A DNA stretch of 64,000 bases, taken from NCBI GenBank assembly GCA_016744775.1, contig JADGDS010000001.1, forward strand, positions 99,628 to 163,627, given 5' to 3'. Positions 29,743 to 38,784 of this stretch are shown one piece after another; within the stretch, counting starts at the first letter, position 1, and every line of letters begins with the position of its first letter. The DNA is from Candidatus Marithrix sp. (GTDB taxonomy: Bacteria > Pseudomonadota > Gammaproteobacteria > Beggiatoales > Beggiatoaceae). The notes below the pieces were generated by a model, which saw only the letters and a program-made list of their open reading frames with translations, was not told the origin of the DNA and searched no databases. The position numbers and the translations under genes were made by a program.

Positions 29743-29802
29743 TTATTAAACTAATATTAGCAGCATGTAATTGATACGAAGATTGATAATAAAATCCAGC
29801 CC

Positions 29803-31341
29803 CTATTTTAATATTTTATCAGAAGTCATGCTAAACGCTGCCACTGTTAGTGCTTTCTTCAGACTAACCTTGTTACCTATATCATCGGTTACAGTTAAGG
29901 TGATGCTATAGGTTCCAAGTTTATTGAAACTGAATTTGGCTGTGCTATCTGTAGCCGTTTGTCCATCAGATGTTGACCAGTTGTAAGTTTTAATTTTACC
30001 ATCTCTACCAATTGAGTCGCTTGCGTCTAAACTAATAGTTAGTGGCAGATTGGCATTCTCTGGAGTCATGGTAAAATTTGCCTCTGGTTTGCCATCATAT
30101 TCCCAATCCGCCCACAAGTCATTCGCTTTTGCAAATGGATCAATACTACATTTACCGGATCTACAAGTTCTTACTTCAAAATGTAAATGAGGACCGCTGC
30201 TATGTCCGCTATTACCTGATTTTCCTAATAATTTACCTTTTTTTACTCTTTGTTTTTTTGAGACGTTGACACTATTCAGATGTCCATAATATGTTATATA
30301 GCCATTACTATGAGATAATCTAACATATTTGCCAAATCCTCGACGAGGGTTTGAACTTTGCCAACCTGCATGTTCAACTATTCCATCCGCTGAGGCATAT
30401 ACATCCGTTCCCATAGGAACTACATAGTCAATTCCTCTATGCCTATTATAACAAAGATATTTATTTTTCTTAGTTACCCCTAGATATTTCACTCCCGGAA
30501 GATTTATGGCTTTTCCTCTCGAAGTTTTGTAACATGTGCTATTCTTAGCCCTTTTACCATAAATTTTCTTTCCTATAGTGCCATCAAATGCTATAATATT
30601 TGGACCTCTACTATGGTCAAAAACTGATGATATTCCTATATTTTTATGTGTGCCATTTAGTGGAAAATGTAAAAAATTAGTGGCACTGAGTGTGGTTGTT
30701 GTTGCATTATCGCTTGGAGGATTTTTTCTTAAGCGATTTAATACTTTATATAGCTTTTTCTTTGTCTTTTGTCCAACAATTCCATCTGCAATTAAGCCAT
30801 AATATCTTTGAAAGTGTTTTACTGCATTTTTGGTTTTAGAACCCAATTTGCCATCTTCTTTCAGCTTTTCTTTGAAATTCAGTTTGTTATCATTATTTAC
30901 TATAATTTGAATATATCTAATACCGGTATTAGTAGTTGTAATATTTCCATAACTTGTAAAATAACCATCAGATATAATTGATAAGCTTGTATTCTCATTA
31001 GACTTTGGTAATTCAGATTTTTCGGAAGGAATTTGCCTCATAGTAATTACATACTTCTCATTTTCAGCAAAAAAATTGGCACTATTCCATGATTTTTCCA
31101 ATATATCTTTAACTATAAATTGACTAGGATTAGTATTAGGTACTAATAGCATATCTACAAAATAAGATTCTAATAAATCGCCTTGGTTATTAAGATTATC
31201 TAAGCATGGTATATGCAAAATTTGTTTTTCTGGTAAATAAGTGGCTTGACAATTATTATAATCATCATTAGAAGCCATACTAATTATTGGAATTATTGCT
31301 AACAAATCTAATAATAATATTTTTGTAAAAAACTGCCTCAT
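29803..31341 (-). CDS. Exported M23 metallopeptidase with peptidoglycan-binding and PKD domains
   Basis: 512 residues. A signal peptide (MRQFFTKILLLDLLAIIPIISMA) is followed by a short N-terminal domain (CQATYLPEKQILHIPCLDN) also seen in the protein at 44304. A PG_binding_1 unit follows (GKLGSKTKNAVKHFQRYYGL). The LytM/M23 peptidase has HRGIDYVVPMGT and GPHLHFEVRT supplying the zinc ligands. A C-terminal PKD domain ends it (LDASDSIGRDGKIKTYNWST, YSITLTVTDD). It is expected to cleave peptide crosslinks in peptidoglycan, in the periplasm or on the surface. It is divergent from the DUF262 gene at 31539. All zinc-site residues are present. Confidence 0.9.
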   Translation of the reverse strand: MRQFFTKILLLDLLAIIPIISMASNDDYNNCQATYLPEKQILHIPCLDNLNNQGDLLESYFVDMLLVPNTNPSQFIVKDILEKSWNSANFFAENEKYVITMRQIPSEKSELPKSNENTSLSIISDGYFTSYGNITTTNTGIRYIQIIVNNDNKLNFKEKLKEDGKLGSKTKNAVKHFQRYYGLIADGIVGQKTKKKLYKVLNRLRKNPPSDNATTTTLSATNFLHFPLNGTHKNIGISSVFDHSRGPNIIAFDGTIGKKIYGKRAKNSTCYKTSRGKAINLPGVKYLGVTKKNKYLCYNRHRGIDYVVPMGTDVYASADGIVEHAGWQSSNPRRGFGKYVRLSHSNGYITYYGHLNSVNVSKKQRVKKGKLLGKSGNSGHSSGPHLHFEVRTCRSGKCSIDPFAKANDLWADWEYDGKPEANFTMTPENANLPLTISLDASDSIGRDGKIKTYNWSTSDGQTATDSTAKFSFNKLGTYSITLTVTDDIGNKVSLKKALTVAAFSMTSDKILK

Positions 31342-31538
31342 TTTTTTGATCCTAGATTTTGAGATTTTTTTTAGTAGATTTATGCAAAAATATAGCCTTA
31401 ATATGTATTAATATTTTAGGTGTTATCTAAAGCAAATGAAAATTATTAATTTAGATAAATATTTCACTATTGTTTGAAACTTTAAATGCCAGAGAAATCT
31501 ATATCACTGTTATGCGCGAATTTGATAGGAAGAATTAT

Positions 31539-33236
31539 ATGTTAAAAAATTTTTTAGACACCAAAACAATTTCATTTAATGAATTATTAGGCAATGGCAA
31601 AATATACAAAATTCCTGATTTTCAAAGAGATTATTCTTGGAGCGAACAACATTGGGAAGATTTATGGAATGATATTATTGAGCTAACTGAAACTGATATT
31701 CCCCATTATATGGGTAATATAGTTTTGCAGACTACAACAGATGATGATGTTTTTATAATTGTTGATGGGCAACAACGGATTACTACGTTATCTATTTTGG
31801 TGCTAGCAGTGATAGGATTTTTAAAACAATTGGTAGATCAACAAATCGAGATTGAAAATAATGAAACTAGAATTGAGATTTTTAGAAATCAATTTCTTGG
31901 TAAAAAAACCGCTTCATCATTATTTTATTCTAGTAAATTATCCTTAAATGAAAATAACGATAATTTTTATCAATCTCGTATTCTGCTATTAAAAGAACCG
32001 ATTAATTATAGAAAGTTAAGAGATTCTGAAAAATTATTATATGATGCCTATCAATATTTTTATAAAAAACTTAATCAAAAATTTAATCAAGATAATGGTG
32101 TAAAAATTAGTAGTTTTTTAGAATCTATTGTAGCCAAAAGATTGATATTTATTCAAATTACCGTTGATGATGATTTAAATGCTTATACAGTATTTGAAAC
32201 CTTAAATGCCAGAGGAGTTGAATTAACCACAACAGATTTATTAAAGAATTATCTATTTTCTTTAGCGGCTAAGGATTCCCAAGAATTAAATATTCTAAAA
32301 CAAAGATGGAAAACTATTATTGATACTGTTGGATTACAAAAGTTTCCGATTTTTTTATATTATTACCTAAATGCGCAATATTCCTTTCTAAGAAAGGAAC
32401 GACTATTTCAGGAAATAAAAAAACAAATAAGCAAATCTGAAAAAGTATTTGATTTATTAGAAGAATTAGAGAAAAAGGCTTATTTGTTTGCCGCGTTACA
32501 AACGCCGCATGATGAATTTTGGAATGATTATTCACAAAAAAATGAAATTGTAAAATCCTTAGAAGAGTTAAAATTATTCAAGGTTTCTCAACATATACCT
32601 CTTTTATTTTCAGTTTATGACAAACTAAGAAAATATTTTCCAACTATTCTGAAAATGTGCGTAATTATATCTTTTCGATATAATGTAATTGGAAAATTAA
32701 ATCCAAATAATATGGAAAAACTCTACAATGAGGCTGCTAATGGAGTTTTTAATGCAAAATTAACCACCGCAAAAGAAATTTTCCATGCAGTTAAAGACAT
32801 TTATATCAATGACGAAGAATTCAGCAATAATTTTAGCACTAAAATCATTTCAACCAAACAAAATAAAAAAATAGTTAAATACATTTTAACCAAAATAGAA
32901 AATCAGCTTAGTGAAAAAGACAATGATTTTAATGATGCTAATTTTACGATAGAACATATTTTGCCAGAAAATTTTGATGAAAATTGGAATCAACAATTTA
33001 ATTCAGATGCAGAAAATTTTGTATATCGTTTAGGCAATTATACTTTATTAGAAAGGAAAAAGAATAACCAATGCGCAAATAAGACATTTGCTGAAAAAAC
33101 TAATATCTACCAAAACAGCCAATATAAATTAACCAAAAATCACTTGCAATATGATGAATGGAATATAACAGCTCTAAATCAGTATCAAACACAATTAGCA
33201 AAATATGCTAAAACAATTTGGAAAATCACTGTATAA
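31539..33236 (+). CDS. DUF262/DUF1524 protein (GmrSD-like nuclease)
   Basis: Preferred start is the ATG at 31539 with an AGGA site at 31527; the frame extends upstream to a TTG at 31470. DUF262 is seen in KIYKIPDFQRDYSWSEQHWE and VDGQQRITTLSILVLA (the DGQQR nucleotide-binding motif), then FETLNARGVELTTTDLLKNY. The C-terminal DUF1524 HNH-type nuclease shows FTIEHILPENF and YRLGNYTLLERKKN with the following Asn-Lys stretch. GmrSD-type enzymes restrict modified phage DNA, so a defence role is likely. About 565 residues, complete. The upstream 23 codons contain a second copy of the FETLNAR motif, probably debris of another such gene. Confidence 0.87.
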   Translation: MLKNFLDTKTISFNELLGNGKIYKIPDFQRDYSWSEQHWEDLWNDIIELTETDIPHYMGNIVLQTTTDDDVFIIVDGQQRITTLSILVLAVIGFLKQLVDQQIEIENNETRIEIFRNQFLGKKTASSLFYSSKLSLNENNDNFYQSRILLLKEPINYRKLRDSEKLLYDAYQYFYKKLNQKFNQDNGVKISSFLESIVAKRLIFIQITVDDDLNAYTVFETLNARGVELTTTDLLKNYLFSLAAKDSQELNILKQRWKTIIDTVGLQKFPIFLYYYLNAQYSFLRKERLFQEIKKQISKSEKVFDLLEELEKKAYLFAALQTPHDEFWNDYSQKNEIVKSLEELKLFKVSQHIPLLFSVYDKLRKYFPTILKMCVIISFRYNVIGKLNPNNMEKLYNEAANGVFNAKLTTAKEIFHAVKDIYINDEEFSNNFSTKIISTKQNKKIVKYILTKIENQLSEKDNDFNDANFTIEHILPENFDENWNQQFNSDAENFVYRLGNYTLLERKKNNQCANKTFAEKTNIYQNSQYKLTKNHLQYDEWNITALNQYQTQLAKYAKTIWKITV

Positions 33237-33304
33237 AAAGATGCTTTGTTAATTGGCTTAATCATTATGTCTTCAGATGTAACATCAAATTAAGGTAATA
33301 CTCA

Positions 33305-33708
33305 ATGTTTAATTATTCACAATGGCTAATCCGCCTATTTTTCCAACCAAGTCTATGGCGCGATCATTTAGCCACTAATTTTAATTTATCTGAAGATTTT
33401 AGCATAGCTGATTTGTCTAATAAACAGTGGCGTAATTCTGAGATACAAACTGTTTTGATAATTGGCTTAATCATTGTGCCTTTGTTGTTGAGTATTGTAG
33501 TTGGATTAGTGGCTTTATTGTTGCTAGTCAGGTTGCGGTGGGATTTGCTTTGGTATCTGCTCCACTTAGTGGCTTAGTGCTTGGCTTGGCACAGGGTGAG
33601 ATGGGTGGTTTAGTTAGTATTTTAGGGGCTATTTTTGTTAGTAGTCTTGCTGGAACTTTAGCCGCTGTTTGGGCTGGTATTTTAACTAGTGGCGGAATGT
33701 ATAAATGA
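33305..33708 (+). pseudogene. Small membrane protein with a frameshift
   Basis: The first frame (33305 onward) encodes MFNYSQWLIRLFFQPSLWRD, then a segment with SEDFSIADLSNKQWRNSE and a hydrophobic stretch (VLIIGLIIVPLLLSIVVGLV), and runs out of sense after about 33530. Another frame takes over at about 33523 with SQVAVGFALVSAPLSGLVLG, AQGEMGGLVSILGAIFVSSL and SGGMYK, stopping at 33706-33708. A one-base indel near 33520-33530 explains both. The final stop overlaps the next start as ATGA, which supports the joined gene as the original. It is the first gene of the ABC-containing operon. I do not recognise the family. The frameshift could be real or an assembly error. Confidence 0.6.
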
Positions 33709-33908
33709 TCAATTCTGCAAAACAACAACGCGATTTATCTTTACCTGAATTGACAAAACAAGATTTAAAGCAAAATCCTATAATGCGTTTTTCAGAATGG
33801 TTAGAAGAAATTGAACAAGATTCATATACAATGCTATTAATGTTAGATGAATTTGTTGAACTTGAACAGGCTTTTGAAGAACAAAGATTAGAAAAAACTG
33901 CAGGTTGA
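33705..33908 (+). CDS. Small acidic hypothetical protein
   Basis: 67 residues, soluble, with a conserved-looking helical core (IMRFSEWLEEIEQDSYTMLL and DEFVELEQAFEEQRLEK). It starts at ATG 33705, overlapping the stop of the preceding frameshifted membrane gene by four bases (ATGA), so the two are translationally coupled. It is followed after 34 bases by the ABC permease. No function is recognised. Its position suggests a helper of the ABC module. Confidence 0.6.
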   Translation: MINSAKQQRDLSLPELTKQDLKQNPIMRFSEWLEEIEQDSYTMLLMLDEFVELEQAFEEQRLEKTAG

Positions 33909-33942
33909 ATTGATACGAAGATTAATAATAAAGTAGAAAAAT

Positions 33943-35733
33943 ATGACAACAACAAAAAAACCCAAAGGCTTAGTAGCTACTTTAGCCATTTTAGATTTAC
34001 GCCATGAATGGATTTTAACCTTGTGTATGGTTTTGGCAATTGCTGCTGTATTAGCACCTTTGCTAATTCTATTAGGTTTGAAATATGGCACTATTGAAAC
34101 TATGCGCGAGCGGTTAATTGAGGATCCTGTTAATCGTGAAATTAAACCTGCTCGCACTTTGCAATTAAGTTCAGCTTGGTTTGATGATTTTTCTAAGCGT
34201 GATGATGTAGCTTTTATTGTTCCTACTATTTTGCGTGGTTCTTCGATTGTACGTATTATTAAAAAAGATCATAAGTATGGAAATGCTGTTGATCTTGTGC
34301 CTACTGCGCCTAATGATCCTTTGATTTTGGAAAATGGTGCAATTGTGCCACAAGCTGGTGAGTGTGTTTTAAGTTATTCGGCTTCAGAGGAATTAGGAAT
34401 CAAAACTGGTGATGTTGTAACAGCGCGTATCACCAGAACACGGCGCGGTAGAAGAGAATATGTTGAAACGCCTTTAAAAGTTACAGCTATACTAAATCCA
34501 CGTGCTGATGGTTTACCACGTATTTATGCGCCGCTGCAATTTGTCACTGATGTTGAATTATATCGAGAAGGGCAAGCAGTGGCAGCACGTAATTGGTCAG
34601 GTTCTCAACCACGCCCTTTTTTAAGTTTTGATGGAGCATTTGTTATTCATCCAGCGCGTTTAAGTCGTATCAAAATGCGAATGTTGACTATTAATACTGG
34701 TTTGGCTCAAATAGAAGAAATCAATTCTGAGCAATTTCAACAAGCAATGGGATTTGCACTTCCTAGCACTTACAGTATTTATAAATTAATCGCCAAAGGC
34801 AATACTATACAAACCACTAATATCAAACGCCTAAAAAATAAATTACGTGGACAATCAGCAATAGTTCTGCCCTTTGTAGAAAATCTATCCTTAAAACTGA
34901 ATCAAGAAATTAAAATTATTGGCTTATCAATAACTGCGGCAGAGGCAAAACAACTTGATATTCCAGCTTTAAGGTGGGAAAAAAATTCTATTTTATTACC
35001 AGATAATATAAAATATACCAGCGGCAAAGCTAGTGCTTTGAATGGAAACATAGAATTTCCAATTACTAATGTAGGTAAATCATTTAGTAAATATGCAATA
35101 GTGCCAATTGAATTAATTGGAAGCTTAAAAACTGGAGAAAAGCGGAATATTATCTATGATGAAAAACAAAATAGCTTTTTACTAGCCAGAGCAGGCTATA
35201 GAGGATTTCGTCTCTATGCACGAAGTATTGATGACATTCCCGCACTTTATAGGCATTTTATTGAAAATAAAATTGAAGTCATAACAAAAGTTCAATCAAT
35301 TGAAAAAGTTAAAATATTAGATCGCGGTTTAACTCGTATATTTTGGTTAGTTGCGATTATTGGAATAATTGGCGGAATTGCTGCACTTATTGCAAGTTTA
35401 TATGCTGCTGTTGAAAGGAAAAAGCGTGATATTGGTATTTTAAGATTAATGGGCTTATCCAGAAGCGAGGTATTTAGATTTCCAATTTACCAAGGAATTA
35501 GCATCGCGATAATCAGCGTCATAGTTGCGATTATTGGATATGCAAGCCTATCTTATATAATAAATTTTGTATTTGCTGCCGATTTAAGATTAGGAGAAAA
35601 AATTTGCTTTCTACCTAATGAATATTTTATGATTGCTTTTATTGCTACTACTAGCGCAGCGGCGATGAGTTCATTACTAGCGGCTTGGAAAACTACTGAA
35701 ATTGAACCGGCGGAGGCAATTCGTGAAGAATAA
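33943..35733 (+). CDS. ABC transporter permease, FtsX/LolE-like (TagS-like)
   Basis: 596 residues with one N-terminal TM (WILTLCMVLAIAAVLAPLLI), a large periplasmic domain, then three C-terminal TMs within an FtsX-type domain: IFWLVAIIGIIGGIAALIAS, RKKRDIGILRLMGLSRSEVF and a final segment before WKTTEIEPAEAIREE. This is the MacB/LolCE class, which works mechanically on periplasmic partners rather than by classical transport. The matching ATPase lies at 39419, separated by an FGE-like gene, a PG-binding protein and an IS200/RAYT-like insertion. The set resembles TagTSRQ. The last 33 bases are repeated at 36768-36800. Confidence 0.85.
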   Translation: MTTTKKPKGLVATLAILDLRHEWILTLCMVLAIAAVLAPLLILLGLKYGTIETMRERLIEDPVNREIKPARTLQLSSAWFDDFSKRDDVAFIVPTILRGSSIVRIIKKDHKYGNAVDLVPTAPNDPLILENGAIVPQAGECVLSYSASEELGIKTGDVVTARITRTRRGRREYVETPLKVTAILNPRADGLPRIYAPLQFVTDVELYREGQAVAARNWSGSQPRPFLSFDGAFVIHPARLSRIKMRMLTINTGLAQIEEINSEQFQQAMGFALPSTYSIYKLIAKGNTIQTTNIKRLKNKLRGQSAIVLPFVENLSLKLNQEIKIIGLSITAAEAKQLDIPALRWEKNSILLPDNIKYTSGKASALNGNIEFPITNVGKSFSKYAIVPIELIGSLKTGEKRNIIYDEKQNSFLLARAGYRGFRLYARSIDDIPALYRHFIENKIEVITKVQSIEKVKILDRGLTRIFWLVAIIGIIGGIAALIASLYAAVERKKRDIGILRLMGLSRSEVFRFPIYQGISIAIISVIVAIIGYASLSYIINFVFAADLRLGEKICFLPNEYFMIAFIATTSAAAMSSLLAAWKTTEIEPAEAIREE

Positions 35734-35748
35734 GATATAATATTGATA

Positions 35749-35940
35749 AACACCGCCTAGGAATAAATTATTCCGCTGCGCTCCATTACTTCGTTTCCAA
35801 GGCTCAAAGCTTAAGTCTGCTAAAGCAGACTAACAGAATAAAAGAGCTAACTGGAATAGTCACCTTTAGGTGACTTAAGCTTTGAGCCTAGGAAACGAAG
35901 TAATGGAGCGCAGCGGAATAATTTATCCCTAGGCGGTGTT
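35749..35940. repeat. Long inverted repeat upstream of the IS200/RAYT-like transposase
   Basis: The left arm at about 35749-35817 (AACACCGCCTAGGAATAAAT, then TTCCGCTGCGCTCC and GGCTCAAAGCTTAAGTC) is the reverse complement of about 35872-35940. Between them are small hairpins: AGTCTGCTAAAGCAGACT (35814-35831) and CACCTTTAGGTG (35861-35872). Parts recur at 36480-36540 and 36654-36720. The structure fits REP/BIME-type substrates of an adjacent Y1 transposase. Confidence 0.75.
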
Positions 35941-35971
35941 GGGTTTATGGCAGTGACTATAAATTAAGATT

Positions 35972-36439
35972 TTGAATAAGGAGACATTTATGGCATTATG
36001 GCGGCTTTATTACCATTTAATCTGGGCAACCAAAAATCGTTTACCATTAATTACAAGTGATATTGAACCAAAAATTTATAATTACATGATAGGTAAAGCA
36101 GATTCTATCAATTGTATTATTCATGCCATTGGAGGCATTGAAAATCATATACATATAGTAGTTTCTATTCCGCCTAAGTTATCTATTATGGCTTTTGTAC
36201 AAAATCTAAAAGGTAGTAGTTCATATCATATTAACCATAAAATAAAAAATAATCACACAATATTTGCATGGCAACGTGGTTATGGTGTATTTTCATTAGG
36301 CGAGAATAAGTTAGAACTAGCCATTAATTATGTCATGAATCAAAAACAACATCATAGTGAAGGAACTTTAATAAGATTATTAGAAACAGATAGTGAAGAA
36401 GATGATGCGCCTAATAAATATTTACTAATCAATAAGTAA
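35972..36439 (+). mobile_element. IS200-like / REP-associated tyrosine (Y1, HUH) transposase
   Basis: 155 residues. It opens MALWRLYYHLIWATKNRLPL, as in the Y1_Tnp family, and carries the HUH metal-binding motif in GGIENHIHIVVSIPP. A conserved middle segment is FVQNLKGSSSYHIN, and the candidate catalytic Tyr lies in INYVMNQKQHH. The ATG at 35990 (MALWRL) has a GGAGA site at 35980 and is the likely start; an upstream TTG at 35972 would add six residues. The gene is flanked on both sides by long inverted repeats with hairpins, as expected for single-strand transposition substrates. It interrupts the ABC operon. The fold and key residues look intact. Confidence 0.85.
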
Positions 36440-36479
36440 CAAAAATAAAGCAGACGAACAGAATAAAAGAACAAAGTGG

Positions 36480-36720
36480 AATAGTCACCTTTAGGTGACT
36501 TAAGCTTTGAGACTAGGGATTTATCCCTAGGCGGTGTTTGGCTATGTCAAAATGTTTTTATTAAATATATAAGTCGCAGAACTAAGCCAAGCAAGGCTAA
36601 TAGCTCGGGAATGAACTAAATATGATATTGAATAAAAACATTTTGACAGGCTCAAACACCGCCTAGGAATAAATTCCAAGGCTCAAAGCTTAAGTCTGCT
36701 AAAGCAGACTAACAGAATAA
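36480..36720. repeat. Second inverted repeat cluster downstream of the transposase
   Basis: GACTTAAGCTTTGAG at about 36497 and CCTAGGCGGTGTTT pair with AAACACCGCCTAGG at about 36654 and CTCAAAGCTTAAGTC ending at 36695. Inside, TGTCAAAATGTTTTTATT (36545-36562) pairs with AATAAAAACATTTTGACA (36631-36648). The AGTCTGCTAAAGCAGACT hairpin recurs. These units are copies of those at 35749-35940. Confidence 0.75.
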
Positions 36721-36767
36721 AAGTAACATCAGTTAGTTAAATAAGTCCAAAATGAAAACAGAATATG

Positions 36768-36800
36768 AAAATTGAACCAACGGAGGCAATTCGTGAAGAA
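36768..36800 (+). repeat. Direct copy of the permease 3' end supplying the next gene's ribosome site
   Basis: AAATTGAACC, then CGGAGGCAATTCGTGAAGAA, matches 35698-35730 with two or three changes. The GGAGG here (36782-36786) is placed correctly for the GTG at 36793, so the coding end of the permease was reused as the translation signal of the FGE-like gene. Confidence 0.75.
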
Positions 36801-38775
36801 AAAAAATTTATGTATCATATTATTATTAATAAACTTTCCAGTATTAGCATCAGAAGATAAATGTACTACTAATTTAGATGTTTCATGTACTTACAATCCA
36901 AAACAAGATCTTGAAGATTTTATTTTACCTATGCCTCATCTCAAAGATATGGGCGAGATAAATATGGTGTTTCGTAAATTGAAAGTTTCTGGTTCAGAAT
37001 TTTGGGGTAATCCACAACGCTTAATTTCTATTGGTGAAAATGCTTCTAAATTTAAAAGTATGATTTCAGGAGCTTTTTATGATAGAGAACAGGAAAACTG
37101 GTTTTATTATCTTGGTAAATATGAAGTTAGCATTGCTCAATACATTACTGTAATGGGCTTGAAGCATTTTTATGAAAAATGTGGTAATAAAAAGCAAATT
37201 ACAAAAATTAAAACCGTTATTGGTAAAGGCTTAATTCGAGAATTAGCTAAACCAATGGCATGGATTACATGGTGGGATTATCAAGAATTTATTCGTCAAT
37301 ATAATTTATGGTGTTATAGCAATACAGAGTGTCTGGATAAATTGCCTAGAATTTCAAAAACTAACTGGAAACATGAAATTAATAAAGACATAGATCCACC
37401 GGGTTTTTTTAGATTACCTACTGAATTAGAATGGGAATATGCTGCTAGAGGTGGATATGAGGCTGGTTTAGAATTTGAAAATCCTCTACCTTTTGTTGCA
37501 GAGAAAATAAAAAAATATGCTTGGGCTAAACCTCATAGTAAAAATGGAGCTACTAGAATTGGGCGTTGGCAAGATAGTTATGGGTTTTATGATCTATTTG
37601 GTAATGTACAAGAATTAACTAATTCTTTATTTGTAGCTGAAATTATTCAAGGAAAAGTTGGTGGTTTGACAACCCGAGGTGGCAGTTTTCAAGATCAAGC
37701 TAAAACACTAAATTCTGCTTTTAGAAGAGAGATTGAACTTTATAAAGCCAAAGAAGATAGTGAAGGCAAAATCACTGAAATCACAGAATCACTTTCTCCA
37801 ACAACTGGAATTCGTCTAGCTATTGGAACATTATTCAGCCCATCACCTCGTTTCAGTGAACAAATTGAAGCAGAATATAAAACATATACGAAAACATTTC
37901 GTGAACAAACAGCGGCTGGAAAATCTATTGCTGAAACAAGTGAAAAAGGAGGTGGGATTTGGGAAAATATGTTTAAAAGATTTAATTTAGAACTTAAAAA
38001 ATCAGAATTAAAAGCCGTAGCTGCAATTGAAGAGTTAAAAGAAAGAGCTAAAAACAGAAATACTACACTAAGTAACAAATTAAAAGTTGAACAAATGCAA
38101 AATCAGGAGTTAAATGCAAAAAATGAAAAACTAGAAAGAATAATAACAAAAACAAATATTCAAAGCAAAAAGGATAAAATAAAAATTGCTGAGCTTGAAG
38201 CAAAGTTAATAAAATTCACAGAACCTTCAAACCCAATGTTAATTATGACTGCTGCCAGTGTTCTATTACGCAAAAATCTAAGTTCAAGAAAGAAAATAGC
38301 CAGATTAATCATTGGTACAATTATCACTAAATTAGATCATTCCACTGACGAAAAATGGTATCAAATTCAAACACCAGATGGTAAAATAGGTTGGGTAGCT
38401 GCTAAATATACCATGCCAGTATATTTAAAATATAAAGAACAAGCATATATTAAAGTAGCAAAACGAAAATTAAATCATAAAACAGCCAGTTTTGGTGATT
38501 TTGTTGAATTATTTAATTTCTTAAAAGACATAATACCTACAATAACAAACAGAGAAAATAAAGCTGAATTGCAATTATCATATTTACTTGTTTTACAAAA
38601 AAGCTTAGATAAATTATCGCGTAATAAAAAAAACTGGCTTAAAAAACAAAAAGATAAGATTATATATGATAAATCATCTGCTAAATGGTTAGTTAAAAGA
38701 AAATTGTTTCAACAATTGCATGATAAATATAGTGATTTAGCTATTGCAGATAGAATTATGCGAGCCGCACCTTGA
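36793..38775 (+). CDS. Exported formylglycine-generating-enzyme-like (SUMF1) protein with coiled coil and SH3-like domain (TagR-like)
   Basis: The GTG at 36793 with GGAGG upstream gives a signal peptide (VKKKNLCIILLLINFPVLAS). The FGE-sulfatase domain follows: YYLGKYEVSIAQYITVMGL, FFRLPTELEWEYAARGG, YGFYDLFGNVQELTN, TRGGSFQDQ and TGIRLAIG. After this comes a coiled coil at roughly 400-480 and an SH3b-like unit (LIMTAASVLLRKNLSSRKKI, WYQIQTPDGKIGWVAAKY). Many such proteins are non-catalytic binding modules, and TagR in type VI secretion signalling is one. The active-site cysteines of true FGE are not apparent. It lies between the permease and the ATPase of an ABC system. A structural or sensing role in the periplasm is inferred. 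Confidence 0.8.
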   Translation: MKKKNLCIILLLINFPVLASEDKCTTNLDVSCTYNPKQDLEDFILPMPHLKDMGEINMVFRKLKVSGSEFWGNPQRLISIGENASKFKSMISGAFYDREQENWFYYLGKYEVSIAQYITVMGLKHFYEKCGNKKQITKIKTVIGKGLIRELAKPMAWITWWDYQEFIRQYNLWCYSNTECLDKLPRISKTNWKHEINKDIDPPGFFRLPTELEWEYAARGGYEAGLEFENPLPFVAEKIKKYAWAKPHSKNGATRIGRWQDSYGFYDLFGNVQELTNSLFVAEIIQGKVGGLTTRGGSFQDQAKTLNSAFRREIELYKAKEDSEGKITEITESLSPTTGIRLAIGTLFSPSPRFSEQIEAEYKTYTKTFREQTAAGKSIAETSEKGGGIWENMFKRFNLELKKSELKAVAAIEELKERAKNRNTTLSNKLKVEQMQNQELNAKNEKLERIITKTNIQSKKDKIKIAELEAKLIKFTEPSNPMLIMTAASVLLRKNLSSRKKIARLIIGTIITKLDHSTDEKWYQIQTPDGKIGWVAAKYTMPVYLKYKEQAYIKVAKRKLNHKTASFGDFVELFNFLKDIIPTITNRENKAELQLSYLLVLQKSLDKLSRNKKNWLKKQKDKIIYDKSSAKWLVKRKLFQQLHDKYSDLAIADRIMRAAP

Positions 38776-38784
38776 GGAATGAAT

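Larger units (their letters stand above)
29374..29802. other. 429-base intergenic graveyard of repeats and gene fragments
   Basis: In order it holds a GCGCGCC/GGCGCG hairpin at about 29378-29401, a remnant of the DUF4143 ATPase 3' end (29411-29441), a CTCGTTCCCACGCTGGAGCG inverted repeat (29456-29512), and a fragment matching the membrane gene at 33389-33480 (about 29518-29610). A MITE-like palindrome (29608-29742) and a further short match to about 33906-33935 (about 29768-29792) follow. I see no intact gene. Confidence 0.7.

Noticed and set aside
35749-36720. Repeated units with regular hairpins that could look like a CRISPR array
   Set aside because: Units are inverted rather than direct, spacing is irregular, no cas genes are near, and a Y1 transposase sits between them. 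REP/IS200-type repeats explain them.
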